Shown in pieces: positions 8,304 through 15,870 of a stretch of DNA of 21,527 nt. Position numbers and translations under genes: made by a program. The DNA is from Castellaniella sp. UBA6218 (GTDB taxonomy: Bacteria > Pseudomonadota > Gammaproteobacteria > Burkholderiales > Burkholderiaceae_B): NCBI GenBank assembly GCA_002421865.1, contig DISE01000045.1, positions 32,715-54,241 of the forward strand, read 5' to 3'. How positions within the stretch are numbered: position 1 is the first letter of the stretch; each line of letters opens with the position of its first letter. The notes beneath the pieces were generated by a model. The model had not been told where the DNA came from, searched no databases, and saw only the letters and a program-made list of their open reading frames with translations.

Positions 8304-9149
8304 ATGTACGACGACACCATCGACGGCTTCGTAAAAGCCGCCAACGCCAAACTCGGCCTGCTGCGACGCGCGCCCCTTGGATTTTTCGTGGGCTGCATGC
8401 TGGCCGGCGCCTACATCGGCCTGGGCATCATCCTGATCCTCAGCCTGGGCAGCCACGTGCCGCCGGACCTGCGCCCCCTCGTCATGGGCGCCACATTCGG
8501 CATCGCGCTGATCCTGGTCGTCATCGCCGGCGCGGAGCTGTTCACCGGCCACACCATGGTCATGGCGCTGCGCCGCTACCGGGGCCAGGGCAGCTGGGCC
8601 GAGGCCTTCTCGGTCCTGGGGGTGAGCTGGACCGGCAACCTGTGCGGCGCGGCCGTGCTGGCGGGCCTGTTCGTCATGGGCGGGGGCGGCGGCCTGCTGA
8701 AAGACCCGCAGGGACTGCTGATGACGGCCGCGGCGCACAAGATGAACGGCGGCGCCGCCAGCCTGTTCGCCCGCGCCGTGCTGTGCAACTGGCTGGTGTG
8801 CCTGGCGGTCTGGATGTCGGCCCGCGTGTCCTCCGACAGCGCCCGCTGCATCGTCATCTTCTGGTGCCTGATGGCCTTTGTCGCCAGCGGCTATGAGCAC
8901 AGCGTGGCGAACATGACCCTGTTGCTGCTGGCCCTGGCAGGCAACCATCCCGAGACCGTGAGCCTGGGCGGCATGGCCTGGAACCTGGCCTGGGTGACGC
9001 TGGGGAACATCGTGGGCGGAGCCGTCTTCGTCGCCGGGGCCTACCGGGCGGCCTCGCCCGCGCGGGCCGGGCTCTCGGTCCAGGCGCCCGTCTCCGCCCA
9101 GGATCCCGGCGCGCGGCCCGCCCTGGACACGCCCGCCGCGCGATCCTGA
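8304..9149 (+). CDS. nirC: Formate/nitrite transporter family channel, NirC-like
   Basis: A 281-residue FNT-family membrane channel, most likely importing nitrite for the reductase encoded next to it. The six-helix FNT pattern is clear: GFFVGCMLAGAYIGLGIIL (TM1), the AGAELFTGHTMVMAL re-entrant segment, VSWTGNLCGAAVLAG, the conserved CNWLVCLAVWMS, and VASGYEHSVANM, which carries the central histidine region, then the last helix near 230-250. The C-terminal tail of about 35 residues, rich in Ala/Pro/Ser, is an extension not needed for the channel. AGGGAGA at 8292-8298 supports the ATG. It is followed by nirB after 36 bases. Formate cannot be excluded as a substrate, but the nirB linkage favours nitrite. 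Confidence 0.92.
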   Translation: MYDDTIDGFVKAANAKLGLLRRAPLGFFVGCMLAGAYIGLGIILILSLGSHVPPDLRPLVMGATFGIALILVVIAGAELFTGHTMVMALRRYRGQGSWAEAFSVLGVSWTGNLCGAAVLAGLFVMGGGGGLLKDPQGLLMTAAAHKMNGGAASLFARAVLCNWLVCLAVWMSARVSSDSARCIVIFWCLMAFVASGYEHSVANMTLLLLALAGNHPETVSLGGMAWNLAWVTLGNIVGGAVFVAGAYRAASPARAGLSVQAPVSAQDPGARPALDTPAARS

Positions 9150-9185
9150 GCCCTGTCCAACCACCGGATTTCCCTGGAGCGAAAC

Positions 9186-11810
9186 ATGAACCCCCACGAC
9201 CTTCCCGCTTCCGCCTCGGGCCCGCACGCCGCACCGCGCCTGGTCGTCATCGGCCACGGCATGGTCGGCCACCGCCTGCTGGAAGAACTGACGCGCGAAG
9301 CGCACGACTACGCCATCACAGTGCTCTGCGGCGAGCCCCGACCGGCCTACGACCGGGTGAGGCTCAGCCAATGCTTCGACGGCGCGGACGCGCAAGACCT
9401 GACGCTGGCCGACAAGGATTTCTTCCGCGAACACGGCATCACCGTGCTGCGCGGCACGCGGGCCGCCTGGATCGACCGCAAGCGGCGCCAGGTCCACGTT
9501 TCGGACGATCAGTTCCACCCCTATGACAAGCTGGTCATCGCCACGGGCTCCAACCCCTTCATCCCGCCCATCGAGGGCGCGGACCGTCCCGGCTGCCTGC
9601 CCTACCGCACGCTGCAGGACGTGGAAGACATCCGCGCATGCGCCGCCGGCAGCCGGCGCGGCGTGGTCATCGGCGGCGGCCTGCTGGGGCTGGAGGCCGC
9701 CCGCGCCCTGCGCGGCCTGAACCTGGACATCCATGTCGTCGAGTTCTCCGCGCACCTGATGGCGGCGCAGCTGGACGAGCCCGGCGGACGCCTGCTGCGC
9801 GCGAAGATCGAGGCCCTGGGCATCCACGTCCACACCTCGAAGATGACCTCGGCCATCGGCGACGGCCTGCGCTCGCGCCACCGCCTGCGCTTCTCGGACG
9901 GCGACTTCCTGGAAACCGACATGGTCGTCTTTTCCGCCGGCATCCGGCCCTGCGACCGCCTGGCGCACAACTGCGGCCTGGTGATCGGCGAACGCGGCGG
10001 CATCGTGATCGACGAGCACTGCCGCAGCTCCGATCCCGCCGTCTACGCCATCGGCGAAGTCGCCAGCTGGCAGGGCGGCACCTTCGGCCTGGTGGCGCCC
10101 GGCTACGAGATGGCGCGGGTCTGCGCCGCGCACCTGCAAGGCCGGGACACGCCGGTCTTCCAGGGGGCACAGCCCGGTACCAAGCTCAAACTGCTGGGCG
10201 TGGACGTCGGATCCATCGGCGACGCCCACGGCCGCGCGCCCGGCAGCGTCAGCTGCGTGTTCGAGGACACGCTGGCCGGCACGTACCGCAAGCTGGTCAT
10301 GGACCCGAAGGGCAAGCGACTGCGCGGCGCCGTGCTGGTGGGCGACACTGGCGCCTTCGGTCTGCTGGACCAGTATTTCAGCAACGGTCTGGACCTGCCC
10401 GACCAGCCAGCCGCGCTGATCGCGCCTCAGGCCGGCGCCGCGCCGGCGCCGGGCGTGGACGCGCTGCCCGACACGGCGCAGATCTGTTCCTGCAACCAGG
10501 TCAGCAAGGGCGCCCTGTGCGGCGCCATCGCCGACGGCTGCACGACCCTGGGCGACCTGAAGGCCCGCACCCGGGCGGGCACCACCTGCGGCGGCTGCGT
10601 GCCCCTGGTCAAGCAGGTGCTGGAAAGTGAACTGCGGCGCCGGGGCATCGCCGTGGACCACAGCCTGTGCGAGCACTTCCCGCACAGCCGCCAGGAGCTC
10701 TACCACCTGATCCGCGTCAACGACATCCGCGACTTCAAGACCCTGATCGCCCGTCACGGCAAGGGCAAGGGCTGCGACATCTGCAAGCCCACGGCGGCGT
10801 CGATCTTCGCCTCATGCTGGAACGAATACGTGCTGGCCCCCAGGCACGCCCCCCTGCAGGACAGCAATGACGCCTACCTGGGCAACCTGCAGAAAGACGG
10901 CACCTATTCCGTGGTGCCTCGCATCCCGGGCGGGGAAATCACGCCCGACAAGCTGATCGTCATCGGCGAAGTCGCCCGCAAATACGACCTGTACACCAAG
11001 ATCACCGGCGGCCAGCGCATCGACCTGTTCGGCGCCCGCATCGACCAGCTGCCCCAGATCTGGCGCCGCCTCGTCGACGCCGGGTTCGAGTCCGGCCACG
11101 CGTACGGCAAGGCACTGCGGACCGTGAAGTCCTGCGTGGGCTCGACATGGTGCCGCTACGGGGTCCAGGACTCCGTAGCGCTGGCGATCGACCTCGAGCT
11201 GCGGTACCGCGGGCTGCGCTCGCCCCACAAACTCAAGCTCGGCGTCTCCGGCTGCGCCCGCGAATGCGCGGAGGCCCGCGGCAAGGACGTGGGGGTCATC
11301 GCCACCGAGAAGGGCTGGAACGTCTACGTCGGCGGCAACGGCGGCTTCACCCCGCGCCACGCCGCCCTCCTCGCCGAAGACCTCACCACCGAGGAACTCG
11401 TGCGCACCATCGACCGCTTCCTCATGTACTACGTCCGCACCGCCGACCGCCTGCAGCGCACCGCCGTGTGGCTCGAGAGCATCGAGGGCGGGCTGGACCA
11501 CGTCCGGCAGGTGATTCTCGACGACTCGCTCGGTATCGCCGCGGATCTCGACGCCGCCATGGCCCGGCACGTCGAGGGCTACCGCGACGAGTGGCGCGAC
11601 GTCCTGGAGGACCCGGTCAAGCTGGCCCGATTCGCCGGCTTCGTCAACGCCGCCGACGCGGTGGACGACAACCTGCAGTACGTCGGCGAGCGCGGCCAGG
11701 CGCGCCCCGCCACGGACGCCGACCGCGAGGCCGGCGTCGAGACCGTCGATTCCGAACGCCGGCCGGTCCTGGTCGCCGGCGCCACCCTGCCCGTCGGAGG
11801 ACCGAGATGA
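9186..11810 (+). CDS. nirB: Assimilatory nitrite reductase (NADH), large subunit NirB; apparent two-genome chimera
   Basis: An 874-residue cytoplasmic flavo-sirohaem enzyme reducing nitrite to ammonium with NAD(P)H. In order it has an FAD fold (LVVIGHGMVGHRLLEEL, about 19-35), an NAD-binding fold (VVIGGGLLGLEAARAL, near 160), a BFD-like [2Fe-2S] domain with Cys434, Cys436, Cys468 and Cys471, and a nitrite/sulfite reductase ferredoxin-like half. The sirohaem-[4Fe-4S] site is Cys650-x5-Cys656 and Cys690-x3-Cys694. All key residues and the full length are present. However, codon use and protein flavour change at about residues 615-635. The N-terminal part is betaproteobacterial (CTG leucine, nirC in front) and the rest is actinobacterial (CTC/GTC rich, coupled to nirD-hemD-cbiX). 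The join is in frame within a stretch nearly invariant in NirB. The reading frame is therefore real in two parents but probably not as one natural gene. Confidence 0.9.
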   Translation: MNPHDLPASASGPHAAPRLVVIGHGMVGHRLLEELTREAHDYAITVLCGEPRPAYDRVRLSQCFDGADAQDLTLADKDFFREHGITVLRGTRAAWIDRKRRQVHVSDDQFHPYDKLVIATGSNPFIPPIEGADRPGCLPYRTLQDVEDIRACAAGSRRGVVIGGGLLGLEAARALRGLNLDIHVVEFSAHLMAAQLDEPGGRLLRAKIEALGIHVHTSKMTSAIGDGLRSRHRLRFSDGDFLETDMVVFSAGIRPCDRLAHNCGLVIGERGGIVIDEHCRSSDPAVYAIGEVASWQGGTFGLVAPGYEMARVCAAHLQGRDTPVFQGAQPGTKLKLLGVDVGSIGDAHGRAPGSVSCVFEDTLAGTYRKLVMDPKGKRLRGAVLVGDTGAFGLLDQYFSNGLDLPDQPAALIAPQAGAAPAPGVDALPDTAQICSCNQVSKGALCGAIADGCTTLGDLKARTRAGTTCGGCVPLVKQVLESELRRRGIAVDHSLCEHFPHSRQELYHLIRVNDIRDFKTLIARHGKGKGCDICKPTAASIFASCWNEYVLAPRHAPLQDSNDAYLGNLQKDGTYSVVPRIPGGEITPDKLIVIGEVARKYDLYTKITGGQRIDLFGARIDQLPQIWRRLVDAGFESGHAYGKALRTVKSCVGSTWCRYGVQDSVALAIDLELRYRGLRSPHKLKLGVSGCARECAEARGKDVGVIATEKGWNVYVGGNGGFTPRHAALLAEDLTTEELVRTIDRFLMYYVRTADRLQRTAVWLESIEGGLDHVRQVILDDSLGIAADLDAAMARHVEGYRDEWRDVLEDPVKLARFAGFVNAADAVDDNLQYVGERGQARPATDADREAGVETVDSERRPVLVAGATLPVGGPR
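11030..11090. other. Probable chimeric junction between two genomes
   Basis: Left of about 11,050 the style is proteobacterial, with leucine almost only CTG. Right of it CTC, GTC, GAG and GGG become frequent, beginning with CGC-CTC-GTC-GAC at about 11067. Gene order changes from ddp/nirC to nirD/hemD/cbiX at the same place. The join sits in the conserved NirB stretch IDLFGARIDQLP to AGFESGHAYGKALRTVKS. No IS, integrase, tRNA or attachment repeat is present. The exact base cannot be fixed because the parents would be nearly identical here. Confidence 0.7.
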
Positions 11811-12199
11811 CCACCATGCACCCCGTCTGCACCCTCAGCGACCTGCTGCCCGAACGCCCCGTCGCCGCCCTGATCTCCGGCCACCAGGTCGCCGTCGTGC
11901 GGCTGCACGACGACCGCGTGTACGCGGTCGGCATGTGGGACCCCTTCGCCCGCGCCAACGTCATGGCCCGTGGACTCGTCGGGTCGTCCCTGGTGGATGG
12001 CGAGGAGGTGCCCGTACTCTTCTCTCCCATGTACAAGCAGGCGTTCGATCTCCGCTCAGGCGTATGCCTGTCGGATCCCGCCGCCGCGCTCGGCACCTGG
12101 GAGGTGACGGTCCTCGACGGCCGGGTGTACGTCGGGGGGCAGGTGACCTGCGAGTCGCCGGCCCGCCGCAGCGACGCGCCCCTGGCGAGGGCGGGCTGA
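11807..12199 (+). CDS. nirD: Nitrite reductase small subunit NirD
   Basis: A 130-residue small subunit of the assimilatory nitrite reductase, a Rieske-fold protein that associates with NirB. The family block MWDPFARANVMARGLVG and FSPMYKQAFDLRSGVCL match NirD. As is normal for the NirD subgroup, the Cys-x-His ligand pair of true Rieske proteins is absent (WDPFA where CPH would be), so no [2Fe-2S] cluster is expected. The ATG overlaps the nirB stop (ATGA), so NirB and NirD are made in a coupled way. An in-frame ATG four codons in is an alternative start. It is fully actinobacterial in codon use. Confidence 0.92.
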   Translation: MTTMHPVCTLSDLLPERPVAALISGHQVAVVRLHDDRVYAVGMWDPFARANVMARGLVGSSLVDGEEVPVLFSPMYKQAFDLRSGVCLSDPAAALGTWEVTVLDGRVYVGGQVTCESPARRSDAPLARAG

Positions 12200-13330
12200 A
12201 TGGACGGTCCCGCCGCCGGCGCCCCGGGCGCCACCACCCTCGCGGGGTGCCGTGTCGTGTTGACCGCCAAGCGGCGAGCCTCTGAACTGGCCTCCGCGCT
12301 GGAACGGCGCGGGGCCGAGGTTCTGCGGGCGCCCATCCTGTCCATCGTGCCGCACGCCGACGACGAGCTGCTGATCGCGCAGACCGCGGCGCTCATCGCC
12401 GACCCTCCGGACGCGGTCGTGGCGACCACGGGAGTCGGCTTCCGGGGCTGGATGGACGCGGCCGACGCGGCCGGGTGCGCCGACGAGCTCCTCGCGGTGC
12501 TGCGCCGGGCCCGGATCATCGCCCGCGGCCCGAAGGCCCAGGGCGCCGTGCACGGGGCCGGGCTCACCGCGGACTGGGTCGCGGATTCCGAGACCGCCGC
12601 CGAGATCAAGGAACTGTTCGCCGACGAAGGTGCGGCCGGGCTGCACATCGCCGTGCAGCACCACGGCTCGGGCAGCGACGGCATCGACGAGCTCCTGACC
12701 GGGTTGGGCGCGCGGGTCACCTCCCTGGTCGTGTACCGGTGGGGGCCGTCTCCGGATCCCGAGGCGGTCTCACGCGCCGTCGGCCTGGTGGCCGGCGCTG
12801 AGGTGGACGCCGTCGCGTTCACGTCCGCCCAGGGGGTGGTCGAATTCCTGTCGGCCTGTGAGCGGGAGGGGCTCCGCGACGAGGTCATCGCCGCGATGGC
12901 CGGCCCGGTGCTCCCGGCGACGGTGGGGCCGGTCACCGCAGCGCCGCTCGTCGAGCTCGGACTGAGCCCCCTGGTTCCCGACCGGTACCGGTTGGGCGCC
13001 CTCGTGCGTGAACTCAGCGCCGCGCTGAACGACCGCTCCCCGTCTGACGTCGTCACCCCGTCGGGCGTGCTGCGGCTGCGTCGCGCGGCGGCCGCCCTGG
13101 ACGGGCGCGCGCTGCCGCTCAGCCAGGTGCAGCTGGCCGTGCTGAGGGCCCTGGTGAGCGCCGAGGGTGGGGTGGTGTCGCGGGAGGACATCCTGGCGCT
13201 CCTGCCCGGGTGCTCGAACGATCCCCACGCCGCCGAGGTTGCCGTCGCGCGTCTGCGGGACAGCATGGGCGACCGCTCGCTGGTGCGGACCGTGCCGCGC
13301 CGCGGCTACCGACTGGAGGTCTCCGCATGA
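12200..13330 (+). CDS. hemD: Uroporphyrinogen-III synthase fused to an OmpR-type winged helix
   Basis: A 376-residue two-part protein. Residues about 15-275 are a HemD domain, which cyclises hydroxymethylbilane to uroporphyrinogen III, the branch point for haem and sirohaem. Typical blocks are VVLTAKRRASELASALERRGAEV at the start, VVATTGVGFRGWMD, and the second-lobe VDAVAFTSAQGVVEFL. Residues about 300-376 form a winged helix (LSQVQLAVLRALV, VVSREDILALLPG, VAVARLRDSMGDRSLVRTVPRRGYRL) like the effector domain of OmpR-type regulators. The same fusion is known in actinobacteria, e.g. mycobacterial Rv0260c. The ATG follows the nirD stop with no gap, and the stop overlaps cbiX. Whether the winged helix regulates this operon is untested. 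Parts of the enzyme domain diverge, so enzymatic activity is likely but not certain. Confidence 0.88.
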   Translation: MDGPAAGAPGATTLAGCRVVLTAKRRASELASALERRGAEVLRAPILSIVPHADDELLIAQTAALIADPPDAVVATTGVGFRGWMDAADAAGCADELLAVLRRARIIARGPKAQGAVHGAGLTADWVADSETAAEIKELFADEGAAGLHIAVQHHGSGSDGIDELLTGLGARVTSLVVYRWGPSPDPEAVSRAVGLVAGAEVDAVAFTSAQGVVEFLSACEREGLRDEVIAAMAGPVLPATVGPVTAAPLVELGLSPLVPDRYRLGALVRELSAALNDRSPSDVVTPSGVLRLRRAAAALDGRALPLSQVQLAVLRALVSAEGGVVSREDILALLPGCSNDPHAAEVAVARLRDSMGDRSLVRTVPRRGYRLEVSA

Positions 13331-14034
13331 CACCTGTCCTCATCGTGTGCGCGCACGGGACCGACGACCCGGACGGGCAGGCGGTCGTCCTCGAGATCGC
13401 CGCGGCGGCCGCGCGACGGCTGCCCGGGGTGACGGTCGAGGCAGCGTACGTGGACGTGCAGGAGCCGAAGCTCGGCGACGTCGTCGACCGCTGGGTGGGT
13501 GCCGGCGCGACGGTCGTGGTCGTCCCGGTCCTCCTGACGCTCGGATTCCACACGGAGGTGGACGTCGCCGGGGCGGTGTCCGCCCACCCCGGAGCGGTCG
13601 TCTCCACCGGCCCTCTCGGCCCGGACCCCCGCCTCGAGCGCGCGCTCGTGGACCGGCTGCGGGAGGCCGGGGCCCCTGAGGACGCGGCAGTGGTCGTCGC
13701 CGTCGCTGGGTCGTCGCGCCCCGAGGCGGCCGACGTCGCGCATCAGGTCGTCGCTGGTGTGCAGAGCCTGTGGCCGGGTCGTGTCTCGGTGGGCTTCCTC
13801 TCGGCCGCCGAACCTCGGGTCGCCGAAGCCGTCGCCTCCGCCCGGGGGATGGGCCCGGTGGCCGTGGCCTCCTATCTCATCGGCCCGGGGTTCTTCCAGC
13901 GCCGCGTGAACAGGGCCGGCGCCGACGTCGCGGCGGAGCCCTTGGGGGCCCACCCGCTGCTTGTCGAGGTGGTGGTCGACCGCTACCGGACGGCGGCGGC
14001 CGGCTTCGCCGACCAGCAAGGGGACCCCGGCTAA
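13327..14034 (+). CDS. cbiX: Sirohydrochlorin chelatase, CbiX/SirB family
   Basis: A 235-residue chelatase expected to insert Fe2+ into sirohydrochlorin, the last step in making the sirohaem that NirB needs. It has the two-lobe architecture of long CbiX/SirB proteins. The N-terminal metal-site histidines are His10 in CAHGTDDPDG and His75 in LTLGFHTEVDV. The C-terminal lobe has a matching fold pattern (VVVAVAGSSRPEA, SVGFLSAAEPRVAEAV, VASYLIGPGFFQ) without the histidines, as usual. The ATG overlaps the hemD stop (ATGA); an in-frame ATG upstream lies inside hemD and gives no chelatase sequence. The uroporphyrinogen methyltransferase and precorrin-2 dehydrogenase needed between HemD and CbiX are not in this window. 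Cobalt is an alternative metal, but the nirBD context favours iron. Confidence 0.9.
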   Translation: MTPVLIVCAHGTDDPDGQAVVLEIAAAAARRLPGVTVEAAYVDVQEPKLGDVVDRWVGAGATVVVVPVLLTLGFHTEVDVAGAVSAHPGAVVSTGPLGPDPRLERALVDRLREAGAPEDAAVVVAVAGSSRPEAADVAHQVVAGVQSLWPGRVSVGFLSAAEPRVAEAVASARGMGPVAVASYLIGPGFFQRRVNRAGADVAAEPLGAHPLLVEVVVDRYRTAAAGFADQQGDPG

Positions 14035-14035
14035 T

Positions 14036-14060
14036 AGATACAAAATCCTTGTAGTAATCT
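14036..14060 (+). promoter_or_regulatory. AT-rich promoter/operator candidate before the DUF2249-nirK operon
   Basis: A striking AT-rich island in about 70% GC surroundings lies between the cbiX stop and the next ATG at 14068. It contains the inverted repeat TACAA-N5-TTGTA (14039-14053) and an outer AGAT/ATCT pair (14036-14039, 14057-14060). TAATCT (14055-14060) would serve as a -10 box. Transcription would then begin at or next to the ATG, giving a leaderless mRNA, which is common in actinobacteria. No Shine-Dalgarno sequence is present in the 33-base gap, which supports that. The AGAT...ATCT arms loosely recall NsrR half-sites (AAGATGYA), but the identification is weak. Confidence 0.45.
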
Positions 14061-14067
14061 TGCGCCC

Positions 14068-14349
14068 ATGACAGAGATCTCCCTCACCCCCAAGTCAGGC
14101 TGCGGTTGCGGCGGTCATGACGAGTCCCTGCCCGAGCTCGATGCGCGCGCGATCCCGCACGCGGTCCGTCACGCGGCCATCCACGGCGTCGTCGACGGGC
14201 TCCAGCCCGGTGCCGCCTTCGTGCTGGTCGCCCCGCACGACCCGGTTCCGCTGCTGCGCCAGATCTCGGATCGCCACGGCGACTCGATCGCCGTCAGCTA
14301 CGTGCAGGAGGGCCCCGACGCCTGGAAGCTGAAGCTGGCCCGCGTCTGA
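14068..14349 (+). CDS. DUF2249 domain protein
   Basis: A 93-residue cytoplasmic protein of the DUF2249 family. The family core is clear: LDARAIPHAVRHAAIHGVVD, PGAAFVLVAPHDPVPLLRQI and YVQEGPDAWKLKL. The N-terminus carries a CGCGGH cluster (Cys12, Cys14, His17) that could hold a metal. DUF2249 proteins are repeatedly found with hemerythrin-like and denitrification genes. Their biochemical role is not established; handling of NO, iron or haem is the usual guess. It starts a new unit after the AT-rich island, and its stop overlaps the next ATG (TGATG), so it is coupled to the hemerythrin-like protein. Confidence 0.82.
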   Translation: MTEISLTPKSGCGCGGHDESLPELDARAIPHAVRHAAIHGVVDGLQPGAAFVLVAPHDPVPLLRQISDRHGDSIAVSYVQEGPDAWKLKLARV

Positions 14350-14807
14350 TGTGCAGCTACTGCGGGTGTGACTCGATCACGGTCATCGGCCGGTTCATGG
14401 CCGAGCACGTCGAGATCGTCAACGCGTGCGGCCAGCTGCGCCGTGCCGTCACCGACGGCGGGGACGTTCCCGCCCGCGCCCGCGACCTCGCCCACCTCCT
14501 CGGTCCGCACACGCAGTCCGAGGAGGTGGGCCTCTTCAGCGTCATGAAACGCCGCGACGAGTTCACCGAGCACGTCAACGGCCTCTGCGGCGAGCACCGC
14601 TCGCTCGACGAGCTCCTGGCGGCCATCGCCGCCGGCGACCACTCGCTGATGGACACGTTCGAGGTAGCGCTGCGCGACCACATCGACAAGGAGGACAACG
14701 GTCTGTTCCCGGCGGCGGCCCTGGGCCTCGACGGAGACGAGTGGACCGAGATCGACGGCAAGACGCATGAGCACGACCACGCCACCGGCGTCCCGCACCA
14801 CCACTGA
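14349..14807 (+). CDS. Hemerythrin-like (HHE) domain protein with Cys-rich start and His-rich tail
   Basis: A 152-residue predicted four-helix-bundle protein with a non-haem di-iron site. The likely ligands are all present: His20, His54-x3-Glu58, His83 and His111-x3-Glu115. Such proteins bind O2 or NO, or repair iron-sulfur clusters after nitrosative damage (the RIC/YtfE group is related). The N-terminus MCSYCGC (Cys2, Cys5, Cys7) replaces the longer ScdA-N domain of RIC proteins. The C-terminus ends HEHDHATGVPHHH, a potential metal-binding tail. The tail is encoded by the same DNA that encodes the first residues of the next gene, overlapping by 41 bases. With its position directly before the copper nitrite reductase, an NO-related role is likely. 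Confidence 0.85.
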   Translation: MCSYCGCDSITVIGRFMAEHVEIVNACGQLRRAVTDGGDVPARARDLAHLLGPHTQSEEVGLFSVMKRRDEFTEHVNGLCGEHRSLDELLAAIAAGDHSLMDTFEVALRDHIDKEDNGLFPAAALGLDGDEWTEIDGKTHEHDHATGVPHHH

Positions 14808-15870
14808 CGGTCCCGCCGCGACCCGCCGCCTCCGCGTCGCGCTCATCGCCCTGGCCGGCGTCTCCCTGCTCACCGGGCTGAACGCGGCGCTGCTCAGGCT
14901 GGGCGTCTGGGCGCCCGTGGCCTCGAGTCGGCTGGCCGACCTCCACGGACCCGCCATGACCCTGGGCTTCATGGGCACCCTCATCTCCCTGGAGCGCGCC
15001 CAGGCGCTGCGCAATCCGCTGGCCTACCTCGCGCCCGCGCTGCTCGGCGCCGGATCGCTGGCCCTGATTTCGGGCGCCCCACCCCTGCTGGGTGAACTCC
15101 TCCTGCTCGACGGCGGCCTCGCCTTCCTCGCCGTGGCCGGCGCGCTGTGGCTGCGCGCCCCGCTCCCGCTGGTGGCCGCGCAGGCGTTGGGGGCGCTCTT
15201 CGTCCCGCTGGCGGCCGCCGCGATCCTGCTGGCGGACGTGGCGGCGGCGCTCCCGCTGCTCGTCGCGTTCGTGGTGATCACGATCGCCGCGGAGCGCGCC
15301 GAGCTGGCCCAACTGACCATGGGGGCCCGCGCCGTCCCCACCCTGCTGACCTTGGCGACGGTGGTGGCGCTCGGCGCGGCGCTCGCGATCGCGCTGCCCG
15401 CCGTCGGATTCCGGGTGCTGGGGCTGGGCTGCGTGGCGGTGGCGGCCTGGCTGATCCGCGACGACGTGGGGCGCCGGATGATCCGCGCCGCCGGCTTCCG
15501 CCGCTTCAACGCGGCCGCGCTGCTCGCGGGCAACGTCTGGCTCGCGGTCGCGGGCGCGGTCTGGGTCGCCGTCGGGCAGCCGACCGCCCAAGGCCACTAC
15601 GACGTCACGATCCACGGGGTGTTCCTGGGCTTCGGGGTGTCGATGATCATGGCGCACGCCCCTACCATCTTCCCGGCGGTCATCGGCCGGGCGCTGCCGT
15701 ACCGAGTGTCCATGTGGCTGCCCCTGGCGCTGCTGAACATCGGCATGGCCACCCGAGTGTCCGGCGCCCTCGCCGGCGCCGGCCTGCTCTACCGAACCGG
15801 AGGAACCGTGACCGTGCTCGCTCTGCTGGCGTTCGCGCTGACCGTCGTCGCATCGGCGGTGCGGGGATGA
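14767..15870 (+). CDS. Polytopic membrane protein of the nitrite reductase operon, NnrS-like in style
   Basis: A 367-residue protein with about ten to eleven hydrophobic helices beginning near residue 22. Two histidine-bearing helices stand out. LHGPAMTLGFMGTLISLERA has His60 at the start of a helix; HYDVTIHGVFLGFGVSMIMAH has His277, His283 and His297. Such His-at-helix-end patterns occur in NnrS and in haem-copper oxidase-like membrane proteins, where they bind haem or copper. I cannot place it securely in a family. The start overlaps the hemerythrin-like gene by 41 bases, and no other start codon exists in the first 20 codons. The stop overlaps the nirK-fusion ATG (ATGA). Coupled translation and co-location suggest it forms a complex with, or passes electrons to, the membrane part of that protein. 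Confidence 0.75.
   Translation: MSTTTPPASRTTTDGPAATRRLRVALIALAGVSLLTGLNAALLRLGVWAPVASSRLADLHGPAMTLGFMGTLISLERAQALRNPLAYLAPALLGAGSLALISGAPPLLGELLLLDGGLAFLAVAGALWLRAPLPLVAAQALGALFVPLAAAAILLADVAAALPLLVAFVVITIAAERAELAQLTMGARAVPTLLTLATVVALGAALAIALPAVGFRVLGLGCVAVAAWLIRDDVGRRMIRAAGFRRFNAAALLAGNVWLAVAGAVWVAVGQPTAQGHYDVTIHGVFLGFGVSMIMAHAPTIFPAVIGRALPYRVSMWLPLALLNIGMATRVSGALAGAGLLYRTGGTVTVLALLAFALTVVASAVRG

Noticed and set aside
7776..10757. A 993-codon open frame on the minus strand across ddpX, nirC and nirB
   Set aside because: It is antisense to three well-supported genes and has an Ala/Gly/Asp/His/Gln-rich composition typical of the reverse frame of GC-rich DNA, with no domain.
11644..13266. A 540-codon minus-strand open frame over nirB end, nirD and hemD
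   Set aside because: A Ser/Arg/Ala/Thr-rich shadow frame; the plus strand carries three coupled genes with clear families.
15147..15866. A 240-codon upstream extension of the nirK-fusion frame
   Set aside because: The Arg/Gly/Ala-rich residues before the ATG at 15867 overlap the preceding membrane protein in another frame and resemble no domain; the ATGA overlap gives a natural start.
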